Below, in pieces: positions 23,957-35,731 of a stretch of 39,678 nt of DNA. The position numbers were made by a program, and so were the translations under genes. Positions within the stretch are counted from its first letter, which is position 1; each line of letters starts with the position of its first letter. The notes below the pieces were generated by a model that was not told where the DNA came from, did not search any database, and was given only the letters and a program-made list of their open reading frames with translations. Where the stretch lies: positions 1-39,678 of the forward strand of contig CALMVI010000076.1 of the NCBI GenBank assembly GCA_937873095.1, written 5' to 3'. The DNA is from an uncultured Acetobacteraceae bacterium (GTDB lineage: Bacteria; Pseudomonadota; Alphaproteobacteria; Acetobacterales; Acetobacteraceae).

Positions 23957-25033
23957 ATGGCGGCACCGGTACGATACAGCGTTGACGTCGAGCAGGTGGC
24001 GCCCGGCGAGGCCGGGACCATCGAGCAGCTCAACGCCGCCTTCGACACCATCCTGGAGCGGACGGCGGAGGATTACGGTCATGCCGTGCGGTCCGTGCAC
24101 GCCAAGTCGCACGGCGTGCTCGAGGGCGAGCTGATCGTGGACCGCGACCTGCCGCCCGAGTTGGCGCAAGGCCTGTTCGCGACGCCCGGGACCCACAAGG
24201 TCCTCATCCGGCTGTCGACCAACGCAGGCGACATCCTCCCCGACGTGATCGGATTGCCGCGCGGCCTCGCGATGAAGGTGTTCGACGTGGTGGGAGAGCG
24301 GCTGCCCGGTGCGGAGGGCAGCGCGCAGGACTTCGTCATGGTCAACAGCCCCGTGTTCCAGGCGAAGTCCGCGGACAAGTTCCTCGGCAGCCTCAAGCTG
24401 CTCGCCAGGACCACCGATCGGATGCAGGGCGCGAAGAAGGCGATGTCCGGCGTCCTGCGCGGCGTCAACAGCGCCCTGCAGGCGGTCGGCGTCACGAGCC
24501 CCGCGGTCAACGCGCTCGGCGGGGCGCCGAACGTCGAACCGCTCGGGGAGACGTATTACAGCGTGACGGCATTCCGTTACGGCGACCACATCGCGAAGTT
24601 CAGCCTCCGGCCTCTGGCCACCGACATGGCGATCCTGTCCGGCAAGACGATCGAGGTCGACGGACGCGAGGACGCCATCCGCGAGGAGGTGCGCAAGGAG
24701 ATGCGCGCGTTCGATGCGGAATGGGAGTTCCGCGTGCAACTCTGCCGCGACCTCGACAGGCAGCCGGTCGAGGATCCGACCGTGGCGTGGGACGAGGAGG
24801 AGGCGCCGTTCCGGAGGGTGGGCGTGGTTCGCGCGGCGTCGCAGGACAGCTGGGATCCTGCGCGCGTGGAGGTGAACGAGGAGACCCGGTTCGGCCCGTG
24901 GACCGGCATCGCCGCCCATCGGCCGCTCGGCAACGTCAACAGGGCACGCCGCGAGCCGTACCGGCACTCGGCCGATTTCCGGGCGCGCGTGAACGGCTGC
25001 CCGTATCACGAACCCGCCGCGGGCGGCTCCTGA
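23957..25033 (+). CDS. Catalase-family heme protein (short form), second copy
   Basis: The 358-residue protein is a paralogue of the 20780 gene. It keeps distal His48 (RSVHAKSHGVLEGEL), Asn130 (DFVMVNSPVFQ, as in true catalases) and a proximal RARREPYRHSADFRAR with a likely axial Tyr. It should therefore be the more catalase-like of the two. It lacks the long N- and C-terminal arms of KatA/KatE, matching the short catalase family. GGAAGGAG precedes the ATG. It is followed after 18 bp by a small protein and then the kinase-response-regulator pair, suggesting a shared oxidative-stress role. Confidence 0.88.
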   Translation: MAAPVRYSVDVEQVAPGEAGTIEQLNAAFDTILERTAEDYGHAVRSVHAKSHGVLEGELIVDRDLPPELAQGLFATPGTHKVLIRLSTNAGDILPDVIGLPRGLAMKVFDVVGERLPGAEGSAQDFVMVNSPVFQAKSADKFLGSLKLLARTTDRMQGAKKAMSGVLRGVNSALQAVGVTSPAVNALGGAPNVEPLGETYYSVTAFRYGDHIAKFSLRPLATDMAILSGKTIEVDGREDAIREEVRKEMRAFDAEWEFRVQLCRDLDRQPVEDPTVAWDEEEAPFRRVGVVRAASQDSWDPARVEVNEETRFGPWTGIAAHRPLGNVNRARREPYRHSADFRARVNGCPYHEPAAGGS

Positions 25034-25051
25034 CCAGGGGGATCGACCGTC

Positions 25052-25297
25052 ATGCTGAAGCCGTTCAACTGCACGATCCGGATCTTCGACCCGCGATCGG
25101 GCGAGACGCTCGCTGAACACGTGTTGCCGGTCGACAGCCCCGACGCCGAGCACGCCGCGGCATCGACCCTCGCCAACGCCGCCTCCTTCACGACCAAGAC
25201 AGAGAGCGGGCTGTCCGTGAGGGCCGTCGCTTTCTGCTGCACCGCGATCGAGGCGCGCGTCCAGACCGCGTCCGATGGCCGATCGTGCGGCGGCTGA
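25052..25297 (+). CDS. Small protein of unknown function
   Basis: The 81-residue product begins MLKPFNCTIRIFDPRSGETL and includes TKTESGLSVRAVAFCCTAIE. There is no membrane segment or known motif. AGGGGG upstream and an 18-bp gap after the catalase-like gene make translation plausible. The codon pattern matches its neighbours. I do not recognise a family. Confidence 0.55.
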   Translation: MLKPFNCTIRIFDPRSGETLAEHVLPVDSPDAEHAAASTLANAASFTTKTESGLSVRAVAFCCTAIEARVQTASDGRSCGG

Positions 25298-25422
25298 GCC
25301 GTCGACCTTCCGGCTCGGGATCGATCTCGTCCGCTCCGCTTCCGATCCATGCCGGCGTGATGTATGTGGTCGGCCCATCATCGACGCCAGGTCGGGTGGA
25401 CGCCTCGCCCATCCGGGGCGGG

Positions 25423-27606
25423 ATGGTTCGGCTGCAACCGTCATCGAGCACCCACCCATTGGTCCACATGCGCTCGCACTTGCTGGAGGCGCTGTTCGCC
25501 AGCGCCACCGATTACGCGATCCTGGCGCTCGACCTGGCGGGGCACGTCACGCTGTGGAACGAGGGCGCGCGCAGGATCATGGGCTGGACCGAGGCCGAGA
25601 TGCTCGGCCAGCCTGTGCACGCCATCTTCACCGAGGAGGATCGTCGGGACCGCGTCCCCGAGGCCGAGCTGCGCGCCGCGGCGGAGACGGAGATCGGCAC
25701 CGACGAGCGCTGGCACGTCAGGCGCGACGGCTCCCGCTTCTGGGCCAACGGGGAGATGATGCCGTTGCGGGACGGGGCCGGCACCCATGTCGGCTTCATG
25801 AAGATCCTGCGCGACCGCACCGCGCAGCGGCTGGAGGCGGAGAGGCAGCGCGCGGACGCCGGGTTCCTCCGCAGCGTGCTGGCGTCCTCGGCGGACTGCA
25901 TCAAAGTGCTCGACCTCGACGCCAGGCTCGTCTTCATGAGCGAGGGCGGCCAGCGCGTCATGGAGGTGTCCGACTTCAATGCGATCCGCGGCTGCCCCTG
26001 GCCGGACTTCTGGTCGGGCCAGGGCAACGCCGAGGCACGCGCGGCCGTGGATGCTGCGAGGGCGGGCGGCATCGGCCGCTTCCAGGGTGTGGCCGACACC
26101 ATGGCCGGCACCCGCCGCGACTGGGACGTGCAGGTCACGCCGATCCTGGACGCCGACGGCAGGCCGGAGAGGCTGCTGTCGGTATCGCGCGACGTCACCG
26201 CGGTCAGGTCGGCCGAACGCGCCCTGCGCGAGGCGCAGGGACTGAACGCTGCGGTCCTGCAGTCGAGCCGCGATTGCATCGTCATCCTCGACCTCGAGGG
26301 GAATACGAGGTTCGTCAGCCCCGGCGGCATCGAGGCCATGGAGGTGGCCGACGTCGACGCCATCATCGGCCTGTCCTGGCCGCGCGTCTGGAAGGGCGAG
26401 GACAACGCAGCCGCCTGGTCCGCGTTGGCCCAGGCCAAGGAAGGCGGGGTAGGCCGGTTCCGTGGCTTCTGCCCGACCCACCGTGGAACACCCAAATGGT
26501 GGGATGTGGCGATCTCGCCCCTGGCCGGACCGGACGGCAGGCCTGACGGGCTCGTCTCGATCGCGCGCGACGTCACCGAGCAGCATCTGGTTGAGACCGA
26601 GTTGCGCGAGACGGAGGAGCGGCGGCGGCTCGCGATCGAGGCGGCCGACATCGGCACCTGGTCGTTCGACGTGGAGACGCTGACGCCGCACTGGGACGAG
26701 CGGTGCAAGACGCTCGCCGGCCTTCCGGCCGACGCGGTCGTCACCTACGACGTCTACATGGCCAACATCCACCCGGACGACCGCGAACGCGTCCGGGCCG
26801 TGACGCTGGCGGCATTGGACCCGGCCGGCTCGGGAGCCTATCGGGCCGAGTACAGGGTCGTGGGTCCTATCGACCATGTGGAACGCTGGATCGCGGCGGC
26901 GGGACGCGCCCGCTTCGAGGGTGGCCGCGCCGTGTCCCTGGCCGGCACCGCGCGGGACGTGACGGTCCGCAAGAAGGCCGAGGAGCAGTCGCTGCTGCTC
27001 GCCGACGAGTTGCAGCACCGCGTGAAGAACACGCTGGCAATGGTGCAGGCGATCGTGCGCCAGACGCTGCGCGCGGCAGCCACCCCGGCCGAAGCGCAGG
27101 CGGCCATCGACCCGCGGCTGCAGGCATTGGGCCGCGCGCACACGATGCTGACCGTCGGCGGCTGGGAAGGTTCGGACCTCCGAACCGCAGCAACGGTTGC
27201 GCTGGAGTCGCACGACGACGGCTCGGGCCGCTTCCGACTGTCGGGCCCGCCGGCATGGCTGTCCGCGCAGGCGGCCATGTCGCTCGCGCTGGTGCTCAAC
27301 GAGCTCGCCACCAACGCGGCGAAGTACGGCGCCCTGTCCACGGCCGAAGGGGGCGTGGACCTCTCCTGGTCGGTCGAGCCGGCTCCTGGTACCGCCGGAT
27401 CGGCCAAGCTCGAGCTTGTCTGGCGCGAGCATGGCGGCCCACCTGTGGCGGAACCGCTCCGGCGCGGCTTCGGGTCCAAGCTGATCGAGCGCGGCCTGGC
27501 CAGCGCGATCGGTGGGACGGCGACGCTCACCTTTCCGCGTGGAGGCGTCGTCTGCCGCGTCCAGGGCACCTTGACGGCGTTGAATGCATCCAAGCTGGCC
27601 GTTTAG
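25423..27606 (+). CDS. Multi-PAS HWE-family sensor histidine kinase
   Basis: From ATG 25423 the protein is 727 residues, apparently soluble, with four PAS-type domains (about 18-138, 145-265, 272-390 and 398-515). PAS 2 and 3 are close relatives (PDFWSGQGNA against PRVWKGEDNA). The catalytic end is of the HWE type: phosphoacceptor His532 in ELQHRVKNTLAMVQ, the N-box NELATNAAKYG and the WRE signature (LVWREHGG). These kinases sense light, redox or small molecules through PAS and often feed the general stress response. The start is uncertain: GTG 25285, ATG 25360 and ATG 25468 are in the same frame. Its response regulator gene follows 16 bp later. Confidence 0.85.
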   Translation: MVRLQPSSSTHPLVHMRSHLLEALFASATDYAILALDLAGHVTLWNEGARRIMGWTEAEMLGQPVHAIFTEEDRRDRVPEAELRAAAETEIGTDERWHVRRDGSRFWANGEMMPLRDGAGTHVGFMKILRDRTAQRLEAERQRADAGFLRSVLASSADCIKVLDLDARLVFMSEGGQRVMEVSDFNAIRGCPWPDFWSGQGNAEARAAVDAARAGGIGRFQGVADTMAGTRRDWDVQVTPILDADGRPERLLSVSRDVTAVRSAERALREAQGLNAAVLQSSRDCIVILDLEGNTRFVSPGGIEAMEVADVDAIIGLSWPRVWKGEDNAAAWSALAQAKEGGVGRFRGFCPTHRGTPKWWDVAISPLAGPDGRPDGLVSIARDVTEQHLVETELRETEERRRLAIEAADIGTWSFDVETLTPHWDERCKTLAGLPADAVVTYDVYMANIHPDDRERVRAVTLAALDPAGSGAYRAEYRVVGPIDHVERWIAAAGRARFEGGRAVSLAGTARDVTVRKKAEEQSLLLADELQHRVKNTLAMVQAIVRQTLRAAATPAEAQAAIDPRLQALGRAHTMLTVGGWEGSDLRTAATVALESHDDGSGRFRLSGPPAWLSAQAAMSLALVLNELATNAAKYGALSTAEGGVDLSWSVEPAPGTAGSAKLELVWREHGGPPVAEPLRRGFGSKLIERGLASAIGGTATLTFPRGGVVCRVQGTLTALNASKLAV

Positions 27607-27622
27607 GCGGTCCGGAGGGCGC

Positions 27623-28012
27623 ATGTCGGAAGCCAGGACGTTCGATGGACGCAGGGGCGCGGTGCTGGTCGTGGAGGACGAGCCACTGATCCGCATGGAG
27701 GCGGTCGACTTCCTCGAGGGAGAGGGTTTCACCGTCGTCGAGGCCCGCAGCGCCGACGACGGACTGGCCGTGCTGAGGGCGCGCGCGGACATCCGCGTGC
27801 TTTTCACCGACATACAAGTGCCGGGCACCCTGGACGGCATCGCCCTGGCTTGGATCGCCGCCCGCGAATTCGGCAATATCCGCCTGCTGGTCGTATCGGG
27901 CCGGGCGGCGCCCGGGCCGGGCGAACTGCCGCACGGCGCCGTCTTCCTGGCCAAGCCGTACAATGCGTCCACAGTGGTCGGGCACGTCCAGGACGCGATC
28001 CGACCCGGCTGA
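27623..28012 (+). CDS. Single-domain response regulator
   Basis: The 129-residue receiver domain has the acidic pair in VVEDEP (Glu18, Asp19), phosphoacceptor Asp63 (LFTDIQVPGTLDG) and Lys111 (FLAKPYN). There is no output domain, so it works as a CheY-like shuttle or phosphate sink for the adjacent HWE kinase. GGAGG before the ATG fixes the start. Its 224-bp downstream gap to gyrB has no feature I can assign. Confidence 0.93.
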   Translation: MSEARTFDGRRGAVLVVEDEPLIRMEAVDFLEGEGFTVVEARSADDGLAVLRARADIRVLFTDIQVPGTLDGIALAWIAAREFGNIRLLVVSGRAAPGPGELPHGAVFLAKPYNASTVVGHVQDAIRPG

Positions 28013-28236
28013 GGCTCTGCCGGATCCCAGGCGACCGCCGGATCGGGCAGCTCGCCGAGGTAGGCCCCGGCGATGGCCTCCCGCCGATCCGCCTCTTTGG
28101 AACGGAAGAAACGATGTTGGCGTGCTGAGGGCAGTCGGTTCGGGCCGGCTGTTGACGCACGACCTGCCGGCGGCGCGGGACAGCCGGTGCCGCTCTAGAC
28201 GTTCTCCGACATTGCTGGAACGCCAAGGCGCCCCGT

Positions 28237-31925
<3,689 letters not shown>

Positions 31926-31972
31926 GGAGCGCGGTCCTACACGCAAAAATGCGGCAAGTCAGGACAAGCCCG

Positions 31973-32000
31973 TTCACCGACGCCCGGTCTGTGCTATCCT
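31973..32000 (+). promoter_or_regulatory. Candidate promoter for ndh
   Basis: TTCACC (31973-31978) and extended -10 TGC-TATCCT (31992-32000) are 16 bp apart, some 47 bp before the ndh ATG. The match to the sigma-70 consensus is partial, so the call is tentative. Confidence 0.3.
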
Positions 32001-32046
32001 GTGCCAATGGCCGACTTCACGCCTGCGCTGTGATCAAGGAGACGAG

Positions 32047-33429
32047 ATGCCGGACAGCTTAGTCGTGGAGAGCAGCGCCCTGCTCGACAGACCCATCCCC
32101 GGGCGGAGGGACGCGCAGGCGGGACGGCTGCACGAGATCGTCGTGGTCGGCGGCGGCGCGGCGGGGCTGGAGCTGGTGACCAAGCTGGGGGACACGCTCG
32201 GGCGCCGCGGCCAGGCGCGCGTCACGCTGGTGGAAAAATCGCGAACCCATATCTGGAAGCCACTGCTGCACGCGATCGCCGCCGGCGGCATGCGTCGCTC
32301 CCAGCACGAGCTGAACTACCTGGCGCAGGCGCGCTGGCACCATTTCACCTGCCGGCTCGGCGCCCTGGCGGGGCTGGACCTGGCCAGGCGCGAGATAAAG
32401 ATTGCGGCCACGATCGACGACGAGGGCCGGGAGGTCACCCCGCCGCGAACCTTCCCCTACGATACGCTGGTGATCGCGGTGGGGTCGGTCACCAACGATT
32501 TCGGCACGCCGGGCGCGGCCGAGTTCGCCGTGCCGCTGGAAACGCCGGAGCAGGCAACGCGGTTCAACAAGCGCATGGTGAACGCCTGCCTGCGCGCCAA
32601 CGCGCAGCCCGAGCCGGTGCGGCCCGGCCAGCTTCACGTCGCGATCATCGGCGCGGGTGCGACCGGCACCGAGCTGGCCGCAGAGCTGCACCGGACGGTG
32701 CGCGAGGTGGTGGCCTACGGCATGACCAGGCTCGATCCCGAGCGGGACATCAAGATCATCCTGATCGAGGCGGCGCCCCGCATCCTGCCGGCGCTGCCGG
32801 AGCGCATGTCGGCCTCGACCACCGAACTGCTGGAGAGGCTGAACATCCAGGTGCGCACCGGCGCCAAGGTCGCCGAGGTGCGCGTCGACGGCGTGGTGCT
32901 GGACGGCGGCGAGTTCATCCCGTCCGAACTGGTCGTCTGGTCGGCCGGCGTGAAAGGCCCGGACTTCCTCAAGGAGCTCGGGCTGGAGGTCAACCGCATC
33001 AACCAGCTGGTGGTCGAGCAGACCTTGCAGACCACGCGCGACCCCAACGTGTTCGCGATCGGCGACTGTGCCGCCTGCCCGCGCGAGGGGTTTCCCCAGG
33101 GCGTGCCGCCGCGGGCGCAGGCGGCGCACCAGATGGCCGACCACATGGCCGAACAGGTCAACCGCCGCCTGGACGGCCAGCCGCTCAAGCCGTTCGTCTA
33201 TCGGGATTTCGGCTCTCTGGTCTCGCTGGGGCGCTACAGCACGATGGGCAACCTGATGGGCTTCGCGGTCGGACGGGGCATGTTCATCGAGGGCTATTTC
33301 GCCCGGATGATGTACCGGTCGCTCTACGCCATGCACCAGGCCAAGCTGCACGGCAGCCGCTCGGCGTTGTGGCAGTTGCTGGTCGGCAACTTCGCGCGGC
33401 GGCCGGAGCCGGGGGTGAAGCTGCATTGA
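32047..33429 (+). CDS. ndh: Type II NADH:quinone oxidoreductase (NDH-2)
   Basis: The 460-residue flavoprotein has two dinucleotide folds: FAD-binding VVVGGGAAGLELVTKL near 32-47 and NADH-binding AIIGAGATGTELAAELHR near 199-216. It also has NVFAIGDCAACPREG with the FAD-contacting Asp and a quinone-site-like AQAAHQMADHMA. The C-terminus (MMYRSLYAMHQAKLHGSR) suits peripheral membrane attachment. It passes electrons from NADH to quinone without pumping protons. AAGGAG precedes the ATG. It is divergent from recF and followed by a run of hairpin repeats. Confidence 0.9.
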   Translation: MPDSLVVESSALLDRPIPGRRDAQAGRLHEIVVVGGGAAGLELVTKLGDTLGRRGQARVTLVEKSRTHIWKPLLHAIAAGGMRRSQHELNYLAQARWHHFTCRLGALAGLDLARREIKIAATIDDEGREVTPPRTFPYDTLVIAVGSVTNDFGTPGAAEFAVPLETPEQATRFNKRMVNACLRANAQPEPVRPGQLHVAIIGAGATGTELAAELHRTVREVVAYGMTRLDPERDIKIILIEAAPRILPALPERMSASTTELLERLNIQVRTGAKVAEVRVDGVVLDGGEFIPSELVVWSAGVKGPDFLKELGLEVNRINQLVVEQTLQTTRDPNVFAIGDCAACPREGFPQGVPPRAQAAHQMADHMAEQVNRRLDGQPLKPFVYRDFGSLVSLGRYSTMGNLMGFAVGRGMFIEGYFARMMYRSLYAMHQAKLHGSRSALWQLLVGNFARRPEPGVKLH

Positions 33430-33432
33430 GGA

Positions 33433-33480
33433 GGAAGGCCAGGGGCTTTGCCCCTGGACCCCATCAAAGGCTCGCCTTTG
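33433..33480. repeat. GAAGGCCAGGGGC hairpin repeat, copy B, with second hairpin
   Basis: CCAGGGGC-TTT-GCCCCTGG (33439-33446, 33450-33457) is a perfect 8-bp stem, followed by CAAAGG-CTCG-CCTTTG (33465-33480). It lies immediately after the ndh stop. It is the best-preserved of the three copies and is a plausible terminator. Confidence 0.75.
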
Positions 33481-33492
33481 AAATCCTCATTC

Positions 33493-33544
33493 TAGAGCAG
33501 CATCAGCCAGACTGGAATCAGTCTGGATGATAAAGCTGCTCGCC
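33493..33544 (+). repeat. Dispersed palindromic element, copy R5a
   Basis: CCAGACTG/CAGTCTGG (33507-33514, 33519-33526; loop GAAT) lies inside GAGCAGC and GCTGCTC arms (33495-33501, 33535-33541), followed by GCCAAAAC. The stem sequence differs completely from R1-R3 while pairing is kept, but the loop and the TGCTCGCC arm are shared. Confidence 0.75.
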
Positions 33545-33554
33545 AAAACAAAAG

Positions 33555-33600
33555 CTTAGAGCGGGTCAGGCTGACACAGTCAGCATGAACCCGCTCTAAG
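33555..33600. repeat. Long hairpin next to R5a (copy R5b)
   Basis: A perfect 12-bp outer stem, CTTAGAGCGGGT/ACCCGCTCTAAG (33555-33566, 33589-33600), holds an inner CTGAC/GTCAG. Its right arm includes the complement of the thioesterase stop codon (33596-33598). It could end transcription arriving from both sides. Confidence 0.75.
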
Positions 33601-34030
33601 TCAGCACCAGCAGGGTGGACGTCGCCGTCGCGAGCAGCCGGCCGCTGCTGTCGGTCAGCCGCGCTTCGGCAAACGCGGCGCGGCGGCCCATCGACGTGAC
33701 CGTGCCGACCGCCCGAACCAGGCCCGTCTCGGCCGACATCGCCTTCAGATAGCTGACTTTCAGCTCCAGCGTGGTGAACCCCTGTCCGGCGGCCAGCCTG
33801 GCGTGGACCGCGCAGCCGCAGGCCGAGTCCAGCAGGGTCGCCGCGTAGCCGCCATGCACCGAACCGAGCGGGTTGTAGACGTGGGGGCCTGGCGTGCCCT
33901 CGAACACCGCGCGCCCCTCCTCGATCTCGGTCAGCGTGAAACCCATCGTGTCGGTGATGCCCACGCCGCGCCCCCGGGCCATCAGCGCCCGAAGCTGTTG
34001 CAGACCTGTCATCGCAGAGGCGTCGCTCAC
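33596..34030 (-). CDS. PaaI-type hotdog-fold thioesterase
   Basis: The 144-residue acyl-CoA thioesterase has the hotdog signature HGGYAATLLDSACGCAVHARL, preceded by NPLGSVHGG and followed by TTLELKVSYLKAMSAETG. Family members cleave aromatic or medium-chain acyl-CoAs. GTG 34030 is preferred because AAAGGA lies 8 nt upstream; ATG 34012 is the alternative. Its last sense codons meet a hairpin repeat that contains the TAG stop, so the original C-terminus may have been longer. It is divergent from the D-aminopeptidase. Confidence 0.88.
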   Translation of the reverse strand: MSDASAMTGLQQLRALMARGRGVGITDTMGFTLTEIEEGRAVFEGTPGPHVYNPLGSVHGGYAATLLDSACGCAVHARLAAGQGFTTLELKVSYLKAMSAETGLVRAVGTVTSMGRRAAFAEARLTDSSGRLLATATSTLLVLT

Positions 34031-34101
34031 TGCAGGGTTCCTTTCGCTGCGAACCGGCGCATGCTTTGCGCGGGCCGGTGCGGGCGCGCAAGCTCGCACC
34101 C

Positions 34102-35721
34102 ATGCCGACACTGCACGCCCGCCTCGACCGGCTCGTCCACCGCCTGCCGCACGCCTATCCCGGACCGGGCGGCGCGCTGGCCGTGCTGCAAGCGGGCGAG
34201 GTGCTGGTGCGCCAGGCCTGGGGCTGGGCCAGCGCCGAGCGGCGCATCCCGTTCACGCCCGCAACGCTGTTCCGCATGTGCTCGGTCACCAAGCAGTTCA
34301 CCTGCGGGCTGGTCCTGGACGCCTGTCCCGACCCCTCGGTGCTGGACGCCGACATCGCCGCCCGCCTGCCGCTGCTCCGGCAGGCCGCCCCGGGCGCGCT
34401 GCATCTGTGCCACAACCAGTCCGGCCTTCGCGACTACTGGGCGGTGGCGATGCTGCACGGCGCGCCGGCGGAATCCCCGTTCGGCGACACCGAGGCTGCG
34501 GCCCTGATCGGCGGCACGCGCAGCCTTCAGTTCGCGCCGGGCACGCGCTACGCCTACGCCAACCAGAATTTCCGTATCCTCTCTGACGTCCTGGAAGACC
34601 GCACCGGGCGCAGCTTCGCCGAGAACCTACGCACCCGCATCTTCGACCGGGCCGGCATGCACACCGCCTTCCTGGCCGCCGACACCTCGGCCATGCCGGA
34701 CGGCACGCAGGGTTACGAGGGCAGCCAGGCCGGCGGGTTCCGCGCGGCCGAAAACCGCATCCTGTGGACCGGCGACGCCGGGATCGGCGCCAGCCTGGAC
34801 GACATGATCGCCTGGGAGCGCCACATCGACGCCACCCGCGACGATGCCGGATCGCTCTACAACCGCCTGTCCGCGCCCGTCGCCTTCGCGGACGCCGCCC
34901 CCGCCTCCTACGGTTTCGGCCTGGGTCGCCGCATCGAGTGCGGGCGGGCGATCACCGCCCATGGCGGCGCGTTGCGCGGCTGGCGCAGCCACCGGCTGCA
35001 CGCGGCGGGTGAGCGCGTGTCCGTCGTCGTCCTGTTCAACCACCTGTCGGACGCCAGCGCCGCAGCCGCCGATACGCTGGCCGCCGTGCTGGGCCACGAG
35101 GGGCCGGCCGCAACGGCCCGCCCCGCGCCCGGCTGGCTCGGCGCCTATGTCGAGCCGCAGACCGGGCTGGCCGTGCGGATCGACACTGCGGCCGATGGCC
35201 AGATACGCCTGCGCTACGGCCATTCCGCCGAGCGGCTGCCCATGCAGGCCGATGGCAGCGCCGGCGCGGACGGCACCAGGCTGCGGCCGGGCGAAAGCGG
35301 GCTATGGCTGGAACGCCCCGCCGAGAACCAGCGCTCGCTGTTGCGCCCGTGCACCGGCCCGGCCGCGACGGACATCGCCGGCCGATACAGGTGCGAGGAG
35401 CTGCAGGCCGAGCTGACGATCGCCGATGCCGGCGGGGCGCTCTACGCCGCCTCCTCGGGCTTCCTCGGCCTGGGCCGGATGGAGCTGCTTGAAGCCGTCG
35501 GCCCCGACATCTGGACCATGCCCTGCTGGCGTGCCCTCGACCACACGCCCCCAGGCGACTGGACGCTTGCCGTCCGACGCGGCCCGGCCGGCAGCATCGA
35601 AGACATCGAACTCGGTTGCTGGCTGGCCCGTGGGCTGAGCTACAAGCGCATTCACCGCCAGAGCATGGTCGGATCAGGTGGAATCACTGATCCGACAAAC
35701 ATGCTCGCCCAAGGCAAGTAG
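34102..35721 (+). CDS. dap: D-stereospecific aminopeptidase (DAP), penicillin-binding-protein fold
   Basis: The 539-residue protein matches the Ochrobactrum anthropi D-aminopeptidase: SxxK site Ser61/Lys64 in CSVTKQFTCGL, NQSGLRDYWAV, YAYANQNFRILSDVLEDRTG with the catalytic-type Tyr, GDAGIGASLDDMIAWE and AHGGALRGWRSHR. The enzyme releases N-terminal D-residues from peptides and has beta-lactamase-like folding plus two C-terminal barrel domains (here from about 340). The typical length is about 520. The last 19 residues (from Ser521) are encoded by a palindromic repeat, which appears to have replaced the original end. No signal peptide is seen. A Met-rich outer-membrane gene follows after 10 bp. 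Confidence 0.88.
   Translation: MPTLHARLDRLVHRLPHAYPGPGGALAVLQAGEVLVRQAWGWASAERRIPFTPATLFRMCSVTKQFTCGLVLDACPDPSVLDADIAARLPLLRQAAPGALHLCHNQSGLRDYWAVAMLHGAPAESPFGDTEAAALIGGTRSLQFAPGTRYAYANQNFRILSDVLEDRTGRSFAENLRTRIFDRAGMHTAFLAADTSAMPDGTQGYEGSQAGGFRAAENRILWTGDAGIGASLDDMIAWERHIDATRDDAGSLYNRLSAPVAFADAAPASYGFGLGRRIECGRAITAHGGALRGWRSHRLHAAGERVSVVVLFNHLSDASAAAADTLAAVLGHEGPAATARPAPGWLGAYVEPQTGLAVRIDTAADGQIRLRYGHSAERLPMQADGSAGADGTRLRPGESGLWLERPAENQRSLLRPCTGPAATDIAGRYRCEELQAELTIADAGGALYAASSGFLGLGRMELLEAVGPDIWTMPCWRALDHTPPGDWTLAVRRGPAGSIEDIELGCWLARGLSYKRIHRQSMVGSGGITDPTNMLAQGK
35659..35709 (+). repeat. Dispersed palindromic element, copy R6, inside a CDS end
   Basis: GTCGGATCAG/CTGATCCGAC (35668-35677, 35687-35696) has outer arms GAGCATG and CATGCTC (35661-35667, 35700-35706), then GCCCAAG. 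It overlaps the last codons of the D-aminopeptidase gene, reading through in frame to the TAG at 35719-35721. Confidence 0.8.
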
Positions 35722-35731
35722 GCCGCCCACC

